The position numbers were made by a program, and so were the translations under genes. Below are positions 1 to 8,834 of a stretch of 64,000 nucleotides of DNA, in pieces. This stretch comes from Verrucomicrobiales bacterium. Lineage in GTDB: Bacteria > Verrucomicrobiota > Verrucomicrobiia > Limisphaerales > J093. Under the pieces are notes generated by a model. The model saw only the letters and a list, made by a program, of their open reading frames with translations, was not told the origin of the DNA and did no database searches. How positions within the stretch are numbered: the first letter of the stretch is position 1; every line of letters starts with the position of its first letter. The stretch lies in NCBI GenBank assembly GCA_024233305.1, contig JACKPV010000024.1:1-64000 (forward strand), given 5' to 3'.

Positions 1-198
1 GCGTTCTTCGAGGCATGGCCAGAATGCTGAGGGTGGAGTATCGGGGATGGTTTATCACCTCCGCTATCAGGGCGACCGTCGGGAGGCCAGCTTCCGCGAC
101 GACAACGGCTTGCGCCTCGCAACCCGGGGGCTTTGGGCCGGAATGCCCTTCGGATTCAGGGACGATCTTGCTGCTCCAACTTCCGGGCAAGGTGCAGG
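1..198. other. Window edge, no gene supported
   Basis: This stretch lies downstream of the minus-strand DUF885 gene. I see no reading frame with recognisable protein character, no tRNA-like fold and no clear terminator. Confidence 0.5.
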
Positions 199-2037
199 TT
201 ATTCCGGCGCCGCCTCCGCCGTGGCGGTGTCTTCGGTAGCGGGCTCGATCCCCGGATAGAAGCGCCAATCCGCCGTGAAATCGCGCGTGAGCGTTTCCCC
301 CTTGAGCCGGGCGCGGATCAGTTCCACCGGGATGGTGTTCTCGCGAAGCACGGCGTCGTGGAACTCGCGTTCGGTCATGGGGCCTTGTTCCACGAGTTCG
401 CGCTGGAGCGCGCGCAACTGCAATCCGCCCAGCATATAGGCGGCCTGATATAGCGGACTGTATTCCGAGCCCACCGAACGCCGCACTTCCGCGGTCGCGT
501 TGTTGCGCTCATGACCGACGCGTTCCACGAGGAAATCGATGGCCTCCTGGGCGGTCATTTGTTCGAGGTGGAACTTCAGGGAAAAGATGATCCGCGCGCA
601 GCGATGGGTGCGCCAGAAGAGCATGCCGGTCCGATCCTCCGGACCGTGGGCGAACCCGAGATCCCAGAGCCGCATTTCCCAATAGAGACACCATCCCTCA
701 AGCAGGAAGGGCGTTTCGAACAGCAGCCGGTGCGGTTGATAGCGCGCCGCCATGAACATCTGCAGATGGTGCCCCGGAATCAGTTCGTGGTGCACGGTGG
801 CCCGACAGAAATGGACGTTGTTACCCCGCAAACTCATGAGCTTGTCAGCGTGGCTCATGGTGTCGGTGGGAAAGGAAACGCTGATGGTCTCCCCGCCCGT
901 GAAGTACGGATTCACGCGCTGCCGCGCGGGCGTCATCATGTCCATGCGCCAGCTCTCCTTCGCCAGCGGCGGGATGGTGAGCAGGTCGCGGCTTTCCAGA
1001 AATCCGATTGCCTCGTTGGCCAGCCGGTAGATGAGCGCGGGTTGTTCTCCGGGGGCGACATGCAACGACTTCACGTGTTCGAGCGCGCGTTGCCAGTCGC
1101 CGTCGAAACCCATTTCCGTCGCCGCTCGTCGCCGCTCCGCCTCGCACCAGGCGAACTCCCGTTCCGCAATGGTGATCAGTTCCTGCGGCGTGTACGCAAT
1201 GAACTCACGCCGCAGCGCCGCCAGCAAAGCCGCCTCGCCAATCGGGTCGCCGATCACCGGGTCGTCCTCCCCGGGCTCGACGCCCGCGACTTCTTCACGC
1301 AGAAAGGTCGCGTAGTCGTGGAGCGCGGCGTCGAGCGCGTCGGCGGGTTGCCGGGCCCACCAGGTGAACAGGGGATCGTAGCCTTCGTAGAACCCGCGCC
1401 AATCCGCCAGGTAACGCCGCAGTTCCCCGATCCGGCGCACTGCCCGCCAGGCCAGCGTCCGCGGGACCGGCGTCTCCGAATCCGCGTGCTTCAGCCGGGC
1501 CGCCACGGCTTCCTTTGCATCCCTCGCCTGCCGCGCCAGCGCGTCGAGTTGTCCCGCCGCCGCCTGCCCGTCGACGAACTGCATTCGTCGCAACGCCTGG
1601 TCCAGCCCGGCGAGGGCCGCGTCGAAGGGCAACAGCCCGGCCATCGCCGCAATCCGCTCCCGGGCGCGGTGCAGTTCGGCGGCCTCGAACTCGAGCTGCT
1701 GATGAAACAGGATCCAATCAACCCGACCGGCGGCATCCAGGGCATCGAAGTCGACCTCCTCCAACCGCTGCCGCCATCCCGCGCGGAACGTCTGCTGGCG
1801 CTCTTCGGTCTCGGAAACGCCCTGGATTCCCCAGACGTGATCGAGCCCGGCCCGGTCGCTGCGATAACGCTCGATCATCGCCCGCACCGGCGGCAGTCCG
1901 GGGTCGAGGTCCGCGATTTCAGGAATGTCGCGCGGGGCCTCCCCTGCCCTGCCGCACCAGAGGACGCCGGCGAGGAGAACGACCTGTGGGAGAAGGCCAC
2001 ACGCGACTCGTGGGCAGGAGAGACGAGATCGGTTCAT
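199..2037 (-). CDS. Secreted DUF885 family peptidase-like protein
   Basis: The 612-residue product begins with a basic, then hydrophobic segment (about residues 1-31) that looks like a type I signal peptide, so it probably acts in the periplasm or outside the cell. The rest matches the DUF885 family: it carries the family signature HHELIPGHHLQ, a histidine/glutamate cluster expected to bind zinc as in metallopeptidases, and the length is usual for the family. Family members are assumed to be peptidases but few have been tested, so substrate is unknown. It stands alone; the next gene upstream is more than 380 bp away. An antisense open frame over most of its length is a GC-rich shadow. Confidence 0.85.
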   Translation of the reverse strand: MNRSRLSCPRVACGLLPQVVLLAGVLWCGRAGEAPRDIPEIADLDPGLPPVRAMIERYRSDRAGLDHVWGIQGVSETEERQQTFRAGWRQRLEEVDFDALDAAGRVDWILFHQQLEFEAAELHRARERIAAMAGLLPFDAALAGLDQALRRMQFVDGQAAAGQLDALARQARDAKEAVAARLKHADSETPVPRTLAWRAVRRIGELRRYLADWRGFYEGYDPLFTWWARQPADALDAALHDYATFLREEVAGVEPGEDDPVIGDPIGEAALLAALRREFIAYTPQELITIAEREFAWCEAERRRAATEMGFDGDWQRALEHVKSLHVAPGEQPALIYRLANEAIGFLESRDLLTIPPLAKESWRMDMMTPARQRVNPYFTGGETISVSFPTDTMSHADKLMSLRGNNVHFCRATVHHELIPGHHLQMFMAARYQPHRLLFETPFLLEGWCLYWEMRLWDLGFAHGPEDRTGMLFWRTHRCARIIFSLKFHLEQMTAQEAIDFLVERVGHERNNATAEVRRSVGSEYSPLYQAAYMLGGLQLRALQRELVEQGPMTEREFHDAVLRENTIPVELIRARLKGETLTRDFTADWRFYPGIEPATEDTATAEAAPE

Positions 2038-2425
2038 GGCCCGCGAGTCTGCCCGGACCGCGCGGGCGGGGCAACCGCGATGTCAGTCACGATGTCAGTC
2101 GATGGCAATTGAAGGCGCGCGGTGCCCGCCTCGGGTGCTTCCGGCTCCGAGCGGCTTTGAACGCATGGGCGCGGAATGCACTCCGCCGGCCGCGCCTGGA
2201 GTCGACTCCCGAGCGGAGTGGATTCCGCGCTCCCATAAACCTGCGATGCACGCGCGCCCGGGGCGGAGCTCAACTTCTTCCGCGGGTTCGGGGCGGCGGC
2301 GGAGATGCCGCGCGGCATGCATTCCGATGGGCCCGCCGGAGATCACCGACCGGCAGCGCTTCCTCGAACCGTCCGCGGCGGCGAGCCGGGATGGGCCTCC
2401 GGTTTCGGTCGGCTGCTGAAGTGCC
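2038..2425. other. Gene-free; contains at most a toxin relic
   Basis: The stretch lies downstream (minus strand) of the frameshifted antitoxin. An ATG at 2429 overlaps the antitoxin stop as ATGA and opens with MRHFSSRP, close to the VRHSTTPG start of the related toxin near 8.5 kb, but the frame then loses all similarity and stops after 28 codons. I read this as the decayed start of a toxin gene. Nothing else is recognisable. Confidence 0.45.
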
Positions 2426-2625
2426 TCATAATTCCCGGCAGCGTCCGGCCTCAAAATCACGGTCGGCCCGCTCGAACACCGGTCCAGCCTTCCAGCCCGC
2501 GCGTCCGCCTCGATCTGGACGTCCCATTCTTTTTCACGCCTTGCGATCAAGCGATCCGTGAGGCTCCAGAACTCGTCCTTCGGAAGTCGCGCAATGGCTG
2601 CCTCGATTTCTTCCACCGTGCTCAT
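2426..2625 (-). pseudogene. Frameshifted antitoxin gene of a RelE/ParE-type module
   Basis: Translation from the ATG at 2625 gives MSTVEEIEAAIARLPKDEFW and continues in register with the intact antitoxin at 8555-8761 (both have an EIEAAI..LP start, a central W, D.QIE.DAR, then LD). After LDR the frame is lost; shifting by one base restores a family-like tail, FERADRDFEAGRCREL, ending in TGA at 2426-2428. The restored gene is 200 bp, one base short of 67 codons, so a single base deletion explains it. Left unrepaired, the frame runs on to a spurious 176-residue product. The family consists of small antitoxins paired with a RelE/ParE-like toxin; here the toxin is also lost. Confidence 0.7.
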
Positions 2626-2693
2626 CGCCGCAAGCTATTGCGCTTCCCTCCCCCTTTCAACGAGCAAGCCCCGGCCACTGACCAGCAAGGTGC
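2626..2693. repeat. Antitoxin upstream region, copy 1
   Basis: This segment resembles 8762-8831 base for base over long blocks, including CTAT(T/C)GCGCTTC, CCCCTTTCAACGA and ACCAGCAA. Together with the antitoxin genes it shows that the two cassettes are diverged duplicates that include their upstream (probably promoter) DNA. The rest of the gap up to cas3 (2694-2907) shows nothing recognisable. Confidence 0.6.
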
Positions 2694-2907
2694 AGGAGGC
2701 TGCCCAGCCATCCTCCCATCGTTCGCCGTCCCGTACCCGAACCGGGATAATGTTCGCTCGCCCGGATCCACCGTCCTTGCGGTTCGGCATCCGTCGCTGG
2801 GCCTGTGTAGAGCCGGCGGGAACGGGCGAACCTCACCGGAACACGGCCCGGTGGGAACGAGCGAGCGAGCTTGCCAGCAGGCCAAAATCTGAGCAGCATC
2901 GCGCAGG

Positions 2908-5676
2908 ATGGGTGTGGGAAATGGCAGCGATCCAGGGCCGACCGACCGACCGTCTCGAGGGCGGACCGAGGAGCTTGGCCGGGAAACCCCGGCTCCGGGC
3001 GACGCGCCTTCACTTCCTCCCCGGGACCCGTCGTGGCAGGGGGAAATACGTTTCTGGGCCAAAACGACGCCCGAAGGCCAGCCCGGCATCTCCGTGGACG
3101 ACCATTGCCTCAACGTGGGCTGCGTGGCGGAAGCGCTTCGGGAACTCCTGCCCGCCTCCGTCCAGGCGTTCCTGCCGCCCGAAGCGCTGGTGCTGGCAGC
3201 CGGCCATGACATCGGGAAGATCACGGTGGGTTTTCAACTGAAGTGCCCGGCCTGGATCGCAGCCCACGGACTGGCCCGCCGGGCGGCCAATGCGGGGTGG
3301 CAGTTCTCAGAGTCCAATCACGCGGCGGTGAGCCAGCATTTCTTTCACCACGCCCTGTCCGCCGGCACGACCCGGCGCTGGGCAATCGCCGTGGGCGGAC
3401 ACCATGGGCGTTTTCTCGGGAAGGGCCCCTGCCCATCCGGAACCGGACGATGGCATGAGGCCGAGGCGGCATGGATGCAATCCGGGCGCCAGACGCTCTT
3501 CGGCAAGCTCGTCGGCCGCTTCGGCCCACCGCCGGATTTCCCGCCAGCCTCGGACGAACAACTCCTGTTCGTCGCCGGCTGGATGACCGTCGCCGATTGG
3601 ATCGGATCGAACGAACGCTTCTTCCCGCTGCAACGGGACTACTCCCCGGAGCGCTCCCGGGCGCGGGCGCGGCAGGCGCTCGAGGAACTCCGTTGGGGAA
3701 GGGGCGCGCTTTGCCCGGACCGCTCCTTTGCCGATCTCTTCGGCGACGCCGGGGTCGGCCGGGCTGCTTTCGAGGCGAATCCGCTGCAAGCGCTCTGCCT
3801 GGAGGCCATCCGCGCGCCGGGCCTTTACGTGATCGAAGCGCCGATGGGCGGCGGCAAGACGGAGGCAGCCCTGGCGGTCGCGCATCGCCTGATCGCGGCG
3901 GGGCATCATTCCGGGTTCTACTTCGCGCTGCCCACCCAGCTGACCAGCAACCGCATTCACACCCGGGTGGAGCGGTTTCTGCGCAACGCCCTGACCGAGG
4001 AAACCGACCACCCACTGGCCCACGCCAACTCCTGGTTGCAGTCCCGACTGCGCGTTCACCTGCGCCCGGCCCATCCCCGGTCCGACGGCGAGGAAACCCC
4101 CGACGACCACGTCGCCCAGGCCCGCTCCTGGTTCGCCTCCTCGCGGCAGGCCCTGCTGGCGCGCTACGGCGTCGGCACGGTGGACCAGGCGCTGCTTGGC
4201 GCGGTCGCGGCCCGGTATTGCGCCGTCCGGCTGTTCGGCCTGGCGGGCAAGGTGGTGATTCTGGACGAGGTGCATTCCTATGACGCGTACACCAGCGCGG
4301 TCCTCGACCGATTGATCGAGCGGTTGCTCGCGCTTCGCTGCACCGTGCTGGTCCTTTCGGCAACCCTCACCACGCGCCGCCGCGAGGAACTCCTCGAACT
4401 GGGCGGCGCCGCCGGGGCACCGGCCCCGACGCAGTATCCCCTGCTGAGCTACGTGGGGCCGGGAGGCGAGGTCACGACGCTGGGTTGCGTGACGCCCGCC
4501 GGCGCGCCGCGACACATCACGGTGTGCGGCCGGAACCACGGGGACCCCGGGCTCCTGGCGGAGGTCTGTGAGCGCGCCGAATCGGGCGCCTGCGTCCTGT
4601 TGATCAGGAACACCGTGGCCGAGGCCCAGGCCACCTTCCGAACCCTGCAATCGCTCCGCCGCGAGGGCGGGCCGGAAGTCGGTCTGCTGCACAGCCGCTT
4701 CCCCCAGTTCCGCCGCGAGGAACAGGAGTCCCTCTGGATGGCGCGGCTCGGCAAGGAGGGCATCGGGGCTCAGCGCCCGCCGGGATGCGTGCTGGTCGCC
4801 ACGCAGGTCGTCGAGCAAAGCGTGGATATTGACGCCGACCTGCTCGTCACCGATCCCGCCCCCACCGACCTGTTGTTGCAGCGCATCGGACGGCTCTGGC
4901 GGCACCCTCGCGCCAACCGTCCGGCGCCGCGGCCCGAGGTCTGGATTCTCTGCCCCGACCTCTCGTCCGCCCTCACGGCGAACGCCCTGCGGAGCGCCCT
5001 CGGCAAATCCGCCCGCGTCTATCCGCCCTACACCCTGCTGCGTTCGCTTGAGGTATGGCGCGAGCTGCGGGAACTCCGTCTGCCGGAAGACATTCGCCCG
5101 CTGTTGGACGCCAGCCATGCCGGGCGGCAGGACGAGGCAGAACCGCCCGCGTGGGTCGAACTCCGAAAAGACCTCGAGCGGGAGATCGAGCGGCAGCGCA
5201 ACGTCGCCGGCCTGCGATCCAACCTCCTCGACTTCGCGGCACTCACCGATGAGGAAGGCGTCCAGACGCGGTGGAACGGCTTGCCCTCCGCCAATCTCGT
5301 GCTGTTGACCGAACCGCCCGCACCGCTCGCCGGCAACGAAACCGGGCTCCGGTTCTTGAACGGCGAAACGGCAACCGCCAGTGCGCACGAATGGCGTTTT
5401 CCCGTGGCGGCGGCCATCCACCGCAATGCCGTGAAGCTGCCGCTCTACGCCATCCGGGCCGCGCTCGATACCGCCGCGCAGCCCGGCTGGCTGCGCCTCC
5501 ACTTCCGCGGACCGGCGGTGTTAGGCGTTGGGAACCCGGACGACGGGAACATTGCCGTCCCCGGTGACGCGCTGCCCGTGACCTTGAGCTACCACAACGA
5601 TCTCGGCGTGTGGATGGAGCGCACGGCTCCCACGCCATCAATCCAAAGAGAGGAAGACGATGAATCTTGGTTTTGA
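2908..5676 (+). CDS. cas3: CRISPR-associated helicase/nuclease Cas3 (type I-E)
   Basis: Cas3 is recruited by Cascade after target recognition and unwinds and cuts the DNA. The 922-residue protein has an N-terminal HD nuclease domain (H66; H100-D101 in AAGHDIGK; later GGHH), then a superfamily 2 helicase: Walker A APMGGGKT near 311-318, DEVH near 453-456, SATL near 484-487, and motif VI QRIGRLWRH near 657-665. All key residues are present, so it should be active. The first ~45 residues are Pro/Arg/Gly-rich and look non-coding in style, so the true start may be later, but no other ATG lies before the HD domain. The 3' end overlaps cas8e by 17 bp, which puts it at the head of the cas operon. Confidence 0.95.
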   Translation: MGVGNGSDPGPTDRPSRGRTEELGRETPAPGDAPSLPPRDPSWQGEIRFWAKTTPEGQPGISVDDHCLNVGCVAEALRELLPASVQAFLPPEALVLAAGHDIGKITVGFQLKCPAWIAAHGLARRAANAGWQFSESNHAAVSQHFFHHALSAGTTRRWAIAVGGHHGRFLGKGPCPSGTGRWHEAEAAWMQSGRQTLFGKLVGRFGPPPDFPPASDEQLLFVAGWMTVADWIGSNERFFPLQRDYSPERSRARARQALEELRWGRGALCPDRSFADLFGDAGVGRAAFEANPLQALCLEAIRAPGLYVIEAPMGGGKTEAALAVAHRLIAAGHHSGFYFALPTQLTSNRIHTRVERFLRNALTEETDHPLAHANSWLQSRLRVHLRPAHPRSDGEETPDDHVAQARSWFASSRQALLARYGVGTVDQALLGAVAARYCAVRLFGLAGKVVILDEVHSYDAYTSAVLDRLIERLLALRCTVLVLSATLTTRRREELLELGGAAGAPAPTQYPLLSYVGPGGEVTTLGCVTPAGAPRHITVCGRNHGDPGLLAEVCERAESGACVLLIRNTVAEAQATFRTLQSLRREGGPEVGLLHSRFPQFRREEQESLWMARLGKEGIGAQRPPGCVLVATQVVEQSVDIDADLLVTDPAPTDLLLQRIGRLWRHPRANRPAPRPEVWILCPDLSSALTANALRSALGKSARVYPPYTLLRSLEVWRELRELRLPEDIRPLLDASHAGRQDEAEPPAWVELRKDLEREIERQRNVAGLRSNLLDFAALTDEEGVQTRWNGLPSANLVLLTEPPAPLAGNETGLRFLNGETATASAHEWRFPVAAAIHRNAVKLPLYAIRAALDTAAQPGWLRLHFRGPAVLGVGNPDDGNIAVPGDALPVTLSYHNDLGVWMERTAPTPSIQREEDDESWF

Positions 5677-7090
5677 TCCTTGGATCCCGGTCACCTGCGC
5701 CGATGGGGCGCCGCGCCGCGTCAGCCTCGCGGACGTGTTTCGGGAAGGCCGGGAAATCGCGGACCTCGCGGCCCGTCCGCAGGAGCGCATCGCCTTGATG
5801 CGGCTGTTGGTCTGCGTGGCGCAGGCGGCTTTGGACGGTCCCGCTGAGGAGGAGGACTGGCCGGAGGCGGAAGCGCTCCTGCCGGGCAGGGCGATGGCCT
5901 ACCTGGAGAAATGGCGGGACCGTTTCGAGTTGTTCGGCGATGGGCCGAGGTTTCTTCAGGTGCGGGCCGCGGAGATGTCGGAATTCGAGGCCAGCAAGCT
6001 CCTGTTCCATCGGGCGAGCGGCAACAACTCGACCCTCTTCGACCACGAAGGGGGCTCTCCCCGCCGGCTGGCCCCGGCGGATTTCGCGCTGGCGCTGCTG
6101 TGTTTTCAGAACATGTCCGCCTCGATTGGGGCGGGATACACGGGCAAAGCGCCCTGCCTGGACCGGCATTTCCTGCAAACCTGGCTGATCGGCGGAAACC
6201 TGCTGGCAACCATCCTGGCCAACGGCGTGGATCGGGCCACCGCCGGCGCCGCCTGCCCGGCAGGGTTCGGTCGGCCGGTTTGGGAAACGGACATTGCGTT
6301 CGGCGACCGGCAGTTTGAGCGGAACACCACGCTCAGCTTTCTGGGCCGGCTGGCGCCGGTAACCCGGCAAGTCTGGCTGAACGAGGACGGATCGGGATTC
6401 GAACTCGCCAAGGCCGGTGTGTCGCATCCCGTGTTCGAGGAATACCGCGAGGCCGCGGCCACCATCCTCACCGTTTCCAAGCAGGACAAGGTGGAGCGGT
6501 TTCTGCTCCGCGGCGAGCTGCAGAAGCAACCGTGGCGGGATCTCCAGCACATCGTCGAGGCCCGACAGGACGCGAGGACCAATCGCCCCCTCCCGCTCCA
6601 ACGGGCCGAACCCGCCCCTTTCCAGCGGCTCTGGCTCGGCGCTTTGATCACCGATGGCAAGGGCAAGTACGAGGACACCATCGAGGCCGTCTACCGGGAT
6701 GTGCCTTCCGAACTGCTCTCCGGCTTGGGCCACTCGATCTACGCGGATGGCATCGGATTCGCGAACGCCTGGCGCCAGCGGCTCGGCAAGGCGGTGGCGG
6801 CCTATGCCGCGCGATTGAAGTCGCCGCCCGAATACGCCCGCGCCGAGCGCCACTTCTGGAACGCGCTCGACCAGCGCGTGCCCGAGTTGTTCGCCGTGGT
6901 GCGCAACGTGGCGTCGCTGGGTGGCAGGACCTTCCGGGAAGCCAGGACGCCGTGGAGTGATTCGGTAAGAATGGCCGCCCACGCAGCCTATCGGTTCGCC
7001 TGCCCCCGGGAGACGCCCCGGCAGATTCAGGCCTTCGCCGCCGGTCTGGGGCAACTCCGTCCGCCCAAACCACCCAAGGAAACGAAATGA
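5660..7090 (+). CDS. cas8e: Cascade large subunit Cas8e (Cse1/CasA)
   Basis: Cas8e reads the PAM and recruits Cas3 in the type I-E Cascade complex. The 476-residue protein begins MNLGFDPWIPV, the conserved Cse1 opening, and has family length. A good ribosome site (GAGAGGAAG) precedes the ATG at 5660, inside the end of cas3. Its stop overlaps the start of cse2 as ATGA, so translation is probably coupled. Homology is seen over the whole length, including the C-terminal helical bundle ending in a Lys/Pro-rich tail. Confidence 0.93.
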   Translation: MNLGFDPWIPVTCADGAPRRVSLADVFREGREIADLAARPQERIALMRLLVCVAQAALDGPAEEEDWPEAEALLPGRAMAYLEKWRDRFELFGDGPRFLQVRAAEMSEFEASKLLFHRASGNNSTLFDHEGGSPRRLAPADFALALLCFQNMSASIGAGYTGKAPCLDRHFLQTWLIGGNLLATILANGVDRATAGAACPAGFGRPVWETDIAFGDRQFERNTTLSFLGRLAPVTRQVWLNEDGSGFELAKAGVSHPVFEEYREAAATILTVSKQDKVERFLLRGELQKQPWRDLQHIVEARQDARTNRPLPLQRAEPAPFQRLWLGALITDGKGKYEDTIEAVYRDVPSELLSGLGHSIYADGIGFANAWRQRLGKAVAAYAARLKSPPEYARAERHFWNALDQRVPELFAVVRNVASLGGRTFREARTPWSDSVRMAAHAAYRFACPRETPRQIQAFAAGLGQLRPPKPPKETK

Positions 7091-7635
7091 CCACTCCCAC
7101 CGAGAAACCTGATCCGGACCGCTCCTTCGTCGAGCGGCTGCTCCAGCTCGTCGAGAAGCACGACCGCGGTCGCCTGGCCGAACTCCGCCGGGCGCTCAGC
7201 CCCACCACCGAACATCAAGCCTGGCCGGCTCTGGGCGCCCTGGCCGGCGCGCGGGCCTTCGAGCGTGAACAGCGGTTGATCTACCTCACCGTCGGGGCGC
7301 TGTTTGCCCTGCACCCTGCGCACCGAGCCATCGGCAACTTCGGCGTCACGTGCCGGCACCTGGCCCGGGATCGCGAGGACGCCTTCGAGCGCCGGTTCCG
7401 GCGTCTGCTGGCCTGCGATTCGCTCGAAGATCTGCGCGACCAACTGGCGCACCTCACCAAGATGGCCAAGGCGGCGGACAAGGGGGTGGACTACTTCGAG
7501 CTGTTCAAGGACCTGCGACGGTTTCGCCACGACCCGCAGCGGGTGAAAGTGGACTGGGCACGCGAGTACTGGAGCGCCCCCCGCAGCGAGGAGATCGAGG
7601 CTTCCGCCGCATCCGGGCAGGAGGTGGCCGCATGA
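7087..7635 (+). CDS. cse2: Cascade small subunit Cse2 (CasB)
   Basis: Cse2 forms the dimeric belly of type I-E Cascade and stabilises the R-loop. The 182-residue protein is Arg-rich and helical, with family features such as the segment around FERRFRRLLACDSLEDL and the VDYFELFKDLRRF block. It sits between cas8e and cas6e with ATGA overlaps on both sides (7087-7090 and 7632-7635). Identification rests on these blocks, size and position. Confidence 0.92.
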   Translation: MTTPTEKPDPDRSFVERLLQLVEKHDRGRLAELRRALSPTTEHQAWPALGALAGARAFEREQRLIYLTVGALFALHPAHRAIGNFGVTCRHLARDREDAFERRFRRLLACDSLEDLRDQLAHLTKMAKAADKGVDYFELFKDLRRFRHDPQRVKVDWAREYWSAPRSEEIEASAASGQEVAA

Positions 7636-8312
7636 ACCTCTTCCTCTCCCGCGCCTTCGTGGATTACGAGCTGGCCTTCAAACGCGGCCTGCGCGATGCC
7701 TACCGCTGGCATCAGGCCGTCTGGGAGGCGTTCCCGGGACGCGACGGCGCCCAACGGGATTTCCTCACCCGGCTGGACGCGCATGATCGAGGCTTCCAGG
7801 TGGTGATCCTCTCCGCCGCCCAACCGGTCAAACCGGATTGGTGCCCGACCGACCAGTGGGAAACCAAGCCGGTTCCGGAGTCCTTCTGGGCGCATGACCG
7901 CTACGCCTTTCAACTCCGCGCCAATCCAACGAAGAAGATCATCCATCCCGACCGACCCAAGGCCATCGGCCCCGACGGCCGCATCAATCGGAATCGGAAC
8001 GCCCGCCGCGTTGCGCTGCGGCAGCGCGAGGACCTGGTCGCCTGGCTGACGCGCAAGGGCGGGACCGGGGGGTTCCGTGTGAACGCCGACACGTTGCGCA
8101 CCCATCCGGCACGCAAGGAGTTCTTCTGGAAACCACGCCCCGGCGAACCCGCCAAGGCCATGCCCGGAGTGGTGCAGGGCATCGAGTTCCGGGGTACGCT
8201 GCGCGTCCTCGACCGGGAGCGCTTCCGCGAAACCGTCCGCGGCGGCGTCGGCTCGGCAAAGGCCTTTGGCTTCGGGTTGCTCCTGCTGGCGCCCGGCTCA
8301 ACCGGCGATTAG
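7632..8312 (+). CDS. cas6e: CRISPR RNA endonuclease Cas6e (CasE)
   Basis: Cas6e cuts the precursor crRNA at the base of the repeat hairpin and stays bound to it. The ATG overlaps the cse2 stop; the product has 226 residues. The N-terminus has the RDAYRWHQAVWEAFP block, placing the likely catalytic histidine at H27, and the C-terminus has the Gly-rich GGVGSAKAFGFGLL loop typical of Cas6 proteins. In Escherichia coli this gene follows cas5e; here it lies before cas7e. Its 3' end overlaps by 15 bp, in convergent orientation, the end of the toxin pseudogene at 8298-8558. Confidence 0.93.
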   Translation: MNLFLSRAFVDYELAFKRGLRDAYRWHQAVWEAFPGRDGAQRDFLTRLDAHDRGFQVVILSAAQPVKPDWCPTDQWETKPVPESFWAHDRYAFQLRANPTKKIIHPDRPKAIGPDGRINRNRNARRVALRQREDLVAWLTRKGGTGGFRVNADTLRTHPARKEFFWKPRPGEPAKAMPGVVQGIEFRGTLRVLDRERFRETVRGGVGSAKAFGFGLLLLAPGSTGD

Positions 8313-8558
8313 CTGCTCGTATTGATCATGCGCCCCGATCCAGAACCAGATGAACTCAGCGTCGGCTTTGGCGGCAACGGCGCGGTGCTTGAGGCCCGCC
8401 CGCGCCGACCAAGTGCGGGGTCCGACCGGTTTGAAGTGGAGGCTCGGATGCTTCGGATCCTCCCTCAGCCGGCGGTGGTTCTTGCGAGCCAACCGCCGGA
8501 TGTGAGTCGGGAGCATCCGCTAACATCTCCAGAATCCCGGCGTGGTCGAGTGCCTCAC
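8298..8558 (-). pseudogene. RelE/ParE-like toxin gene with an in-frame stop codon
   Basis: The gene starts with GTG at 8558, overlapping the antitoxin stop as GTGA. It reads VRHSTTPGFWRC, then TAG at 8520-8522, then continues without a gap as RMLPTHIRRLARKNHRRL, then HPSLHFK and the C-terminal FWIGAHDQYEQLI. The full 86 residues match the usual length and layout of small toxins of the FWIG-H-YDQLI group, in which a tyrosine normally stands where the stop is. A TAT or TAC to TAG change explains the break. The ATG at 8516 could restart translation, giving a 72-residue product without the N-terminal helix; whether that is toxic is unknown. Confidence 0.75.
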
Positions 8559-8761
8559 GGCAGCGGTTTGCAGCGACCGGCCTCGAACTCGGCCAGCGCC
8601 TCTCGCGCCAGCTTGTCCAACGAACCGCCCGGACGGGCGTCCTCCTCGATTTGCGCGTCCCAGTCCGCCTCACACCGGCGATCCAGGCTCGCCTTCAACT
8701 GCCACAACTCCCGGCGGGGAAGCTTGTCAATGGCCGCTTCGATCTCTGTCAACGGGCTCAC
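8555..8761 (-). CDS. Antitoxin of a RelE/ParE-type module
   Basis: This is a 68-residue acidic protein starting MSPLTEIEAAIDKLPRRELW, with the W..QIEEDA and LD.LA.EAL.EFEAG blocks also seen in the frameshifted copy at 2426-2625. It overlaps the start of the toxin pseudogene as GTGA, the usual translational coupling of such pairs. It is intact although its toxin carries a nonsense codon. It lies on the strand opposite the cas genes, in a 522-bp gap between cas6e and cas7e. Function is inferred from pairing and size rather than from a named Pfam family. Confidence 0.7.
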   Translation of the reverse strand: MSPLTEIEAAIDKLPRRELWQLKASLDRRCEADWDAQIEEDARPGGSLDKLAREALAEFEAGRCKPLP

Positions 8762-8834
8762 TGGCGCATGCTATCGCGCTTCGAACCCCCCCTTTCAACG
8801 AACAACCCTCAGCCGATAACCAGCAACGAACAGC
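8762..8834. repeat. Antitoxin upstream region, copy 2, also cas7e upstream
   Basis: This segment is the counterpart of 2626-2693. It lies between the divergent antitoxin and cas7e, so it probably carries the antitoxin promoter and may also serve cas7e, whose ATG is at 8835. Confidence 0.5.

Noticed and set aside
511..2112. Long plus-strand frame opposite the DUF885 gene
   Set aside because: GC-rich shadow; the minus strand has the signal peptide and the HELIPGHH motif.
2095..2625. A 176-residue hypothetical protein
   Set aside because: Only the first ~50 residues are protein-like; the rest results from a one-base frameshift in an antitoxin gene.
3307..5502. A 731-residue minus-strand frame within cas3
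   Set aside because: Antisense to cas3, whose HD and helicase motifs are all in place; composition is Gly/Arg/Ala-rich without motifs.
8298..8516. A complete 72-residue toxin starting at 8516
   Set aside because: The conserved N-terminal part (TTPGFW) is present upstream in the same frame behind a TAG codon, so the gene is better read as interrupted.
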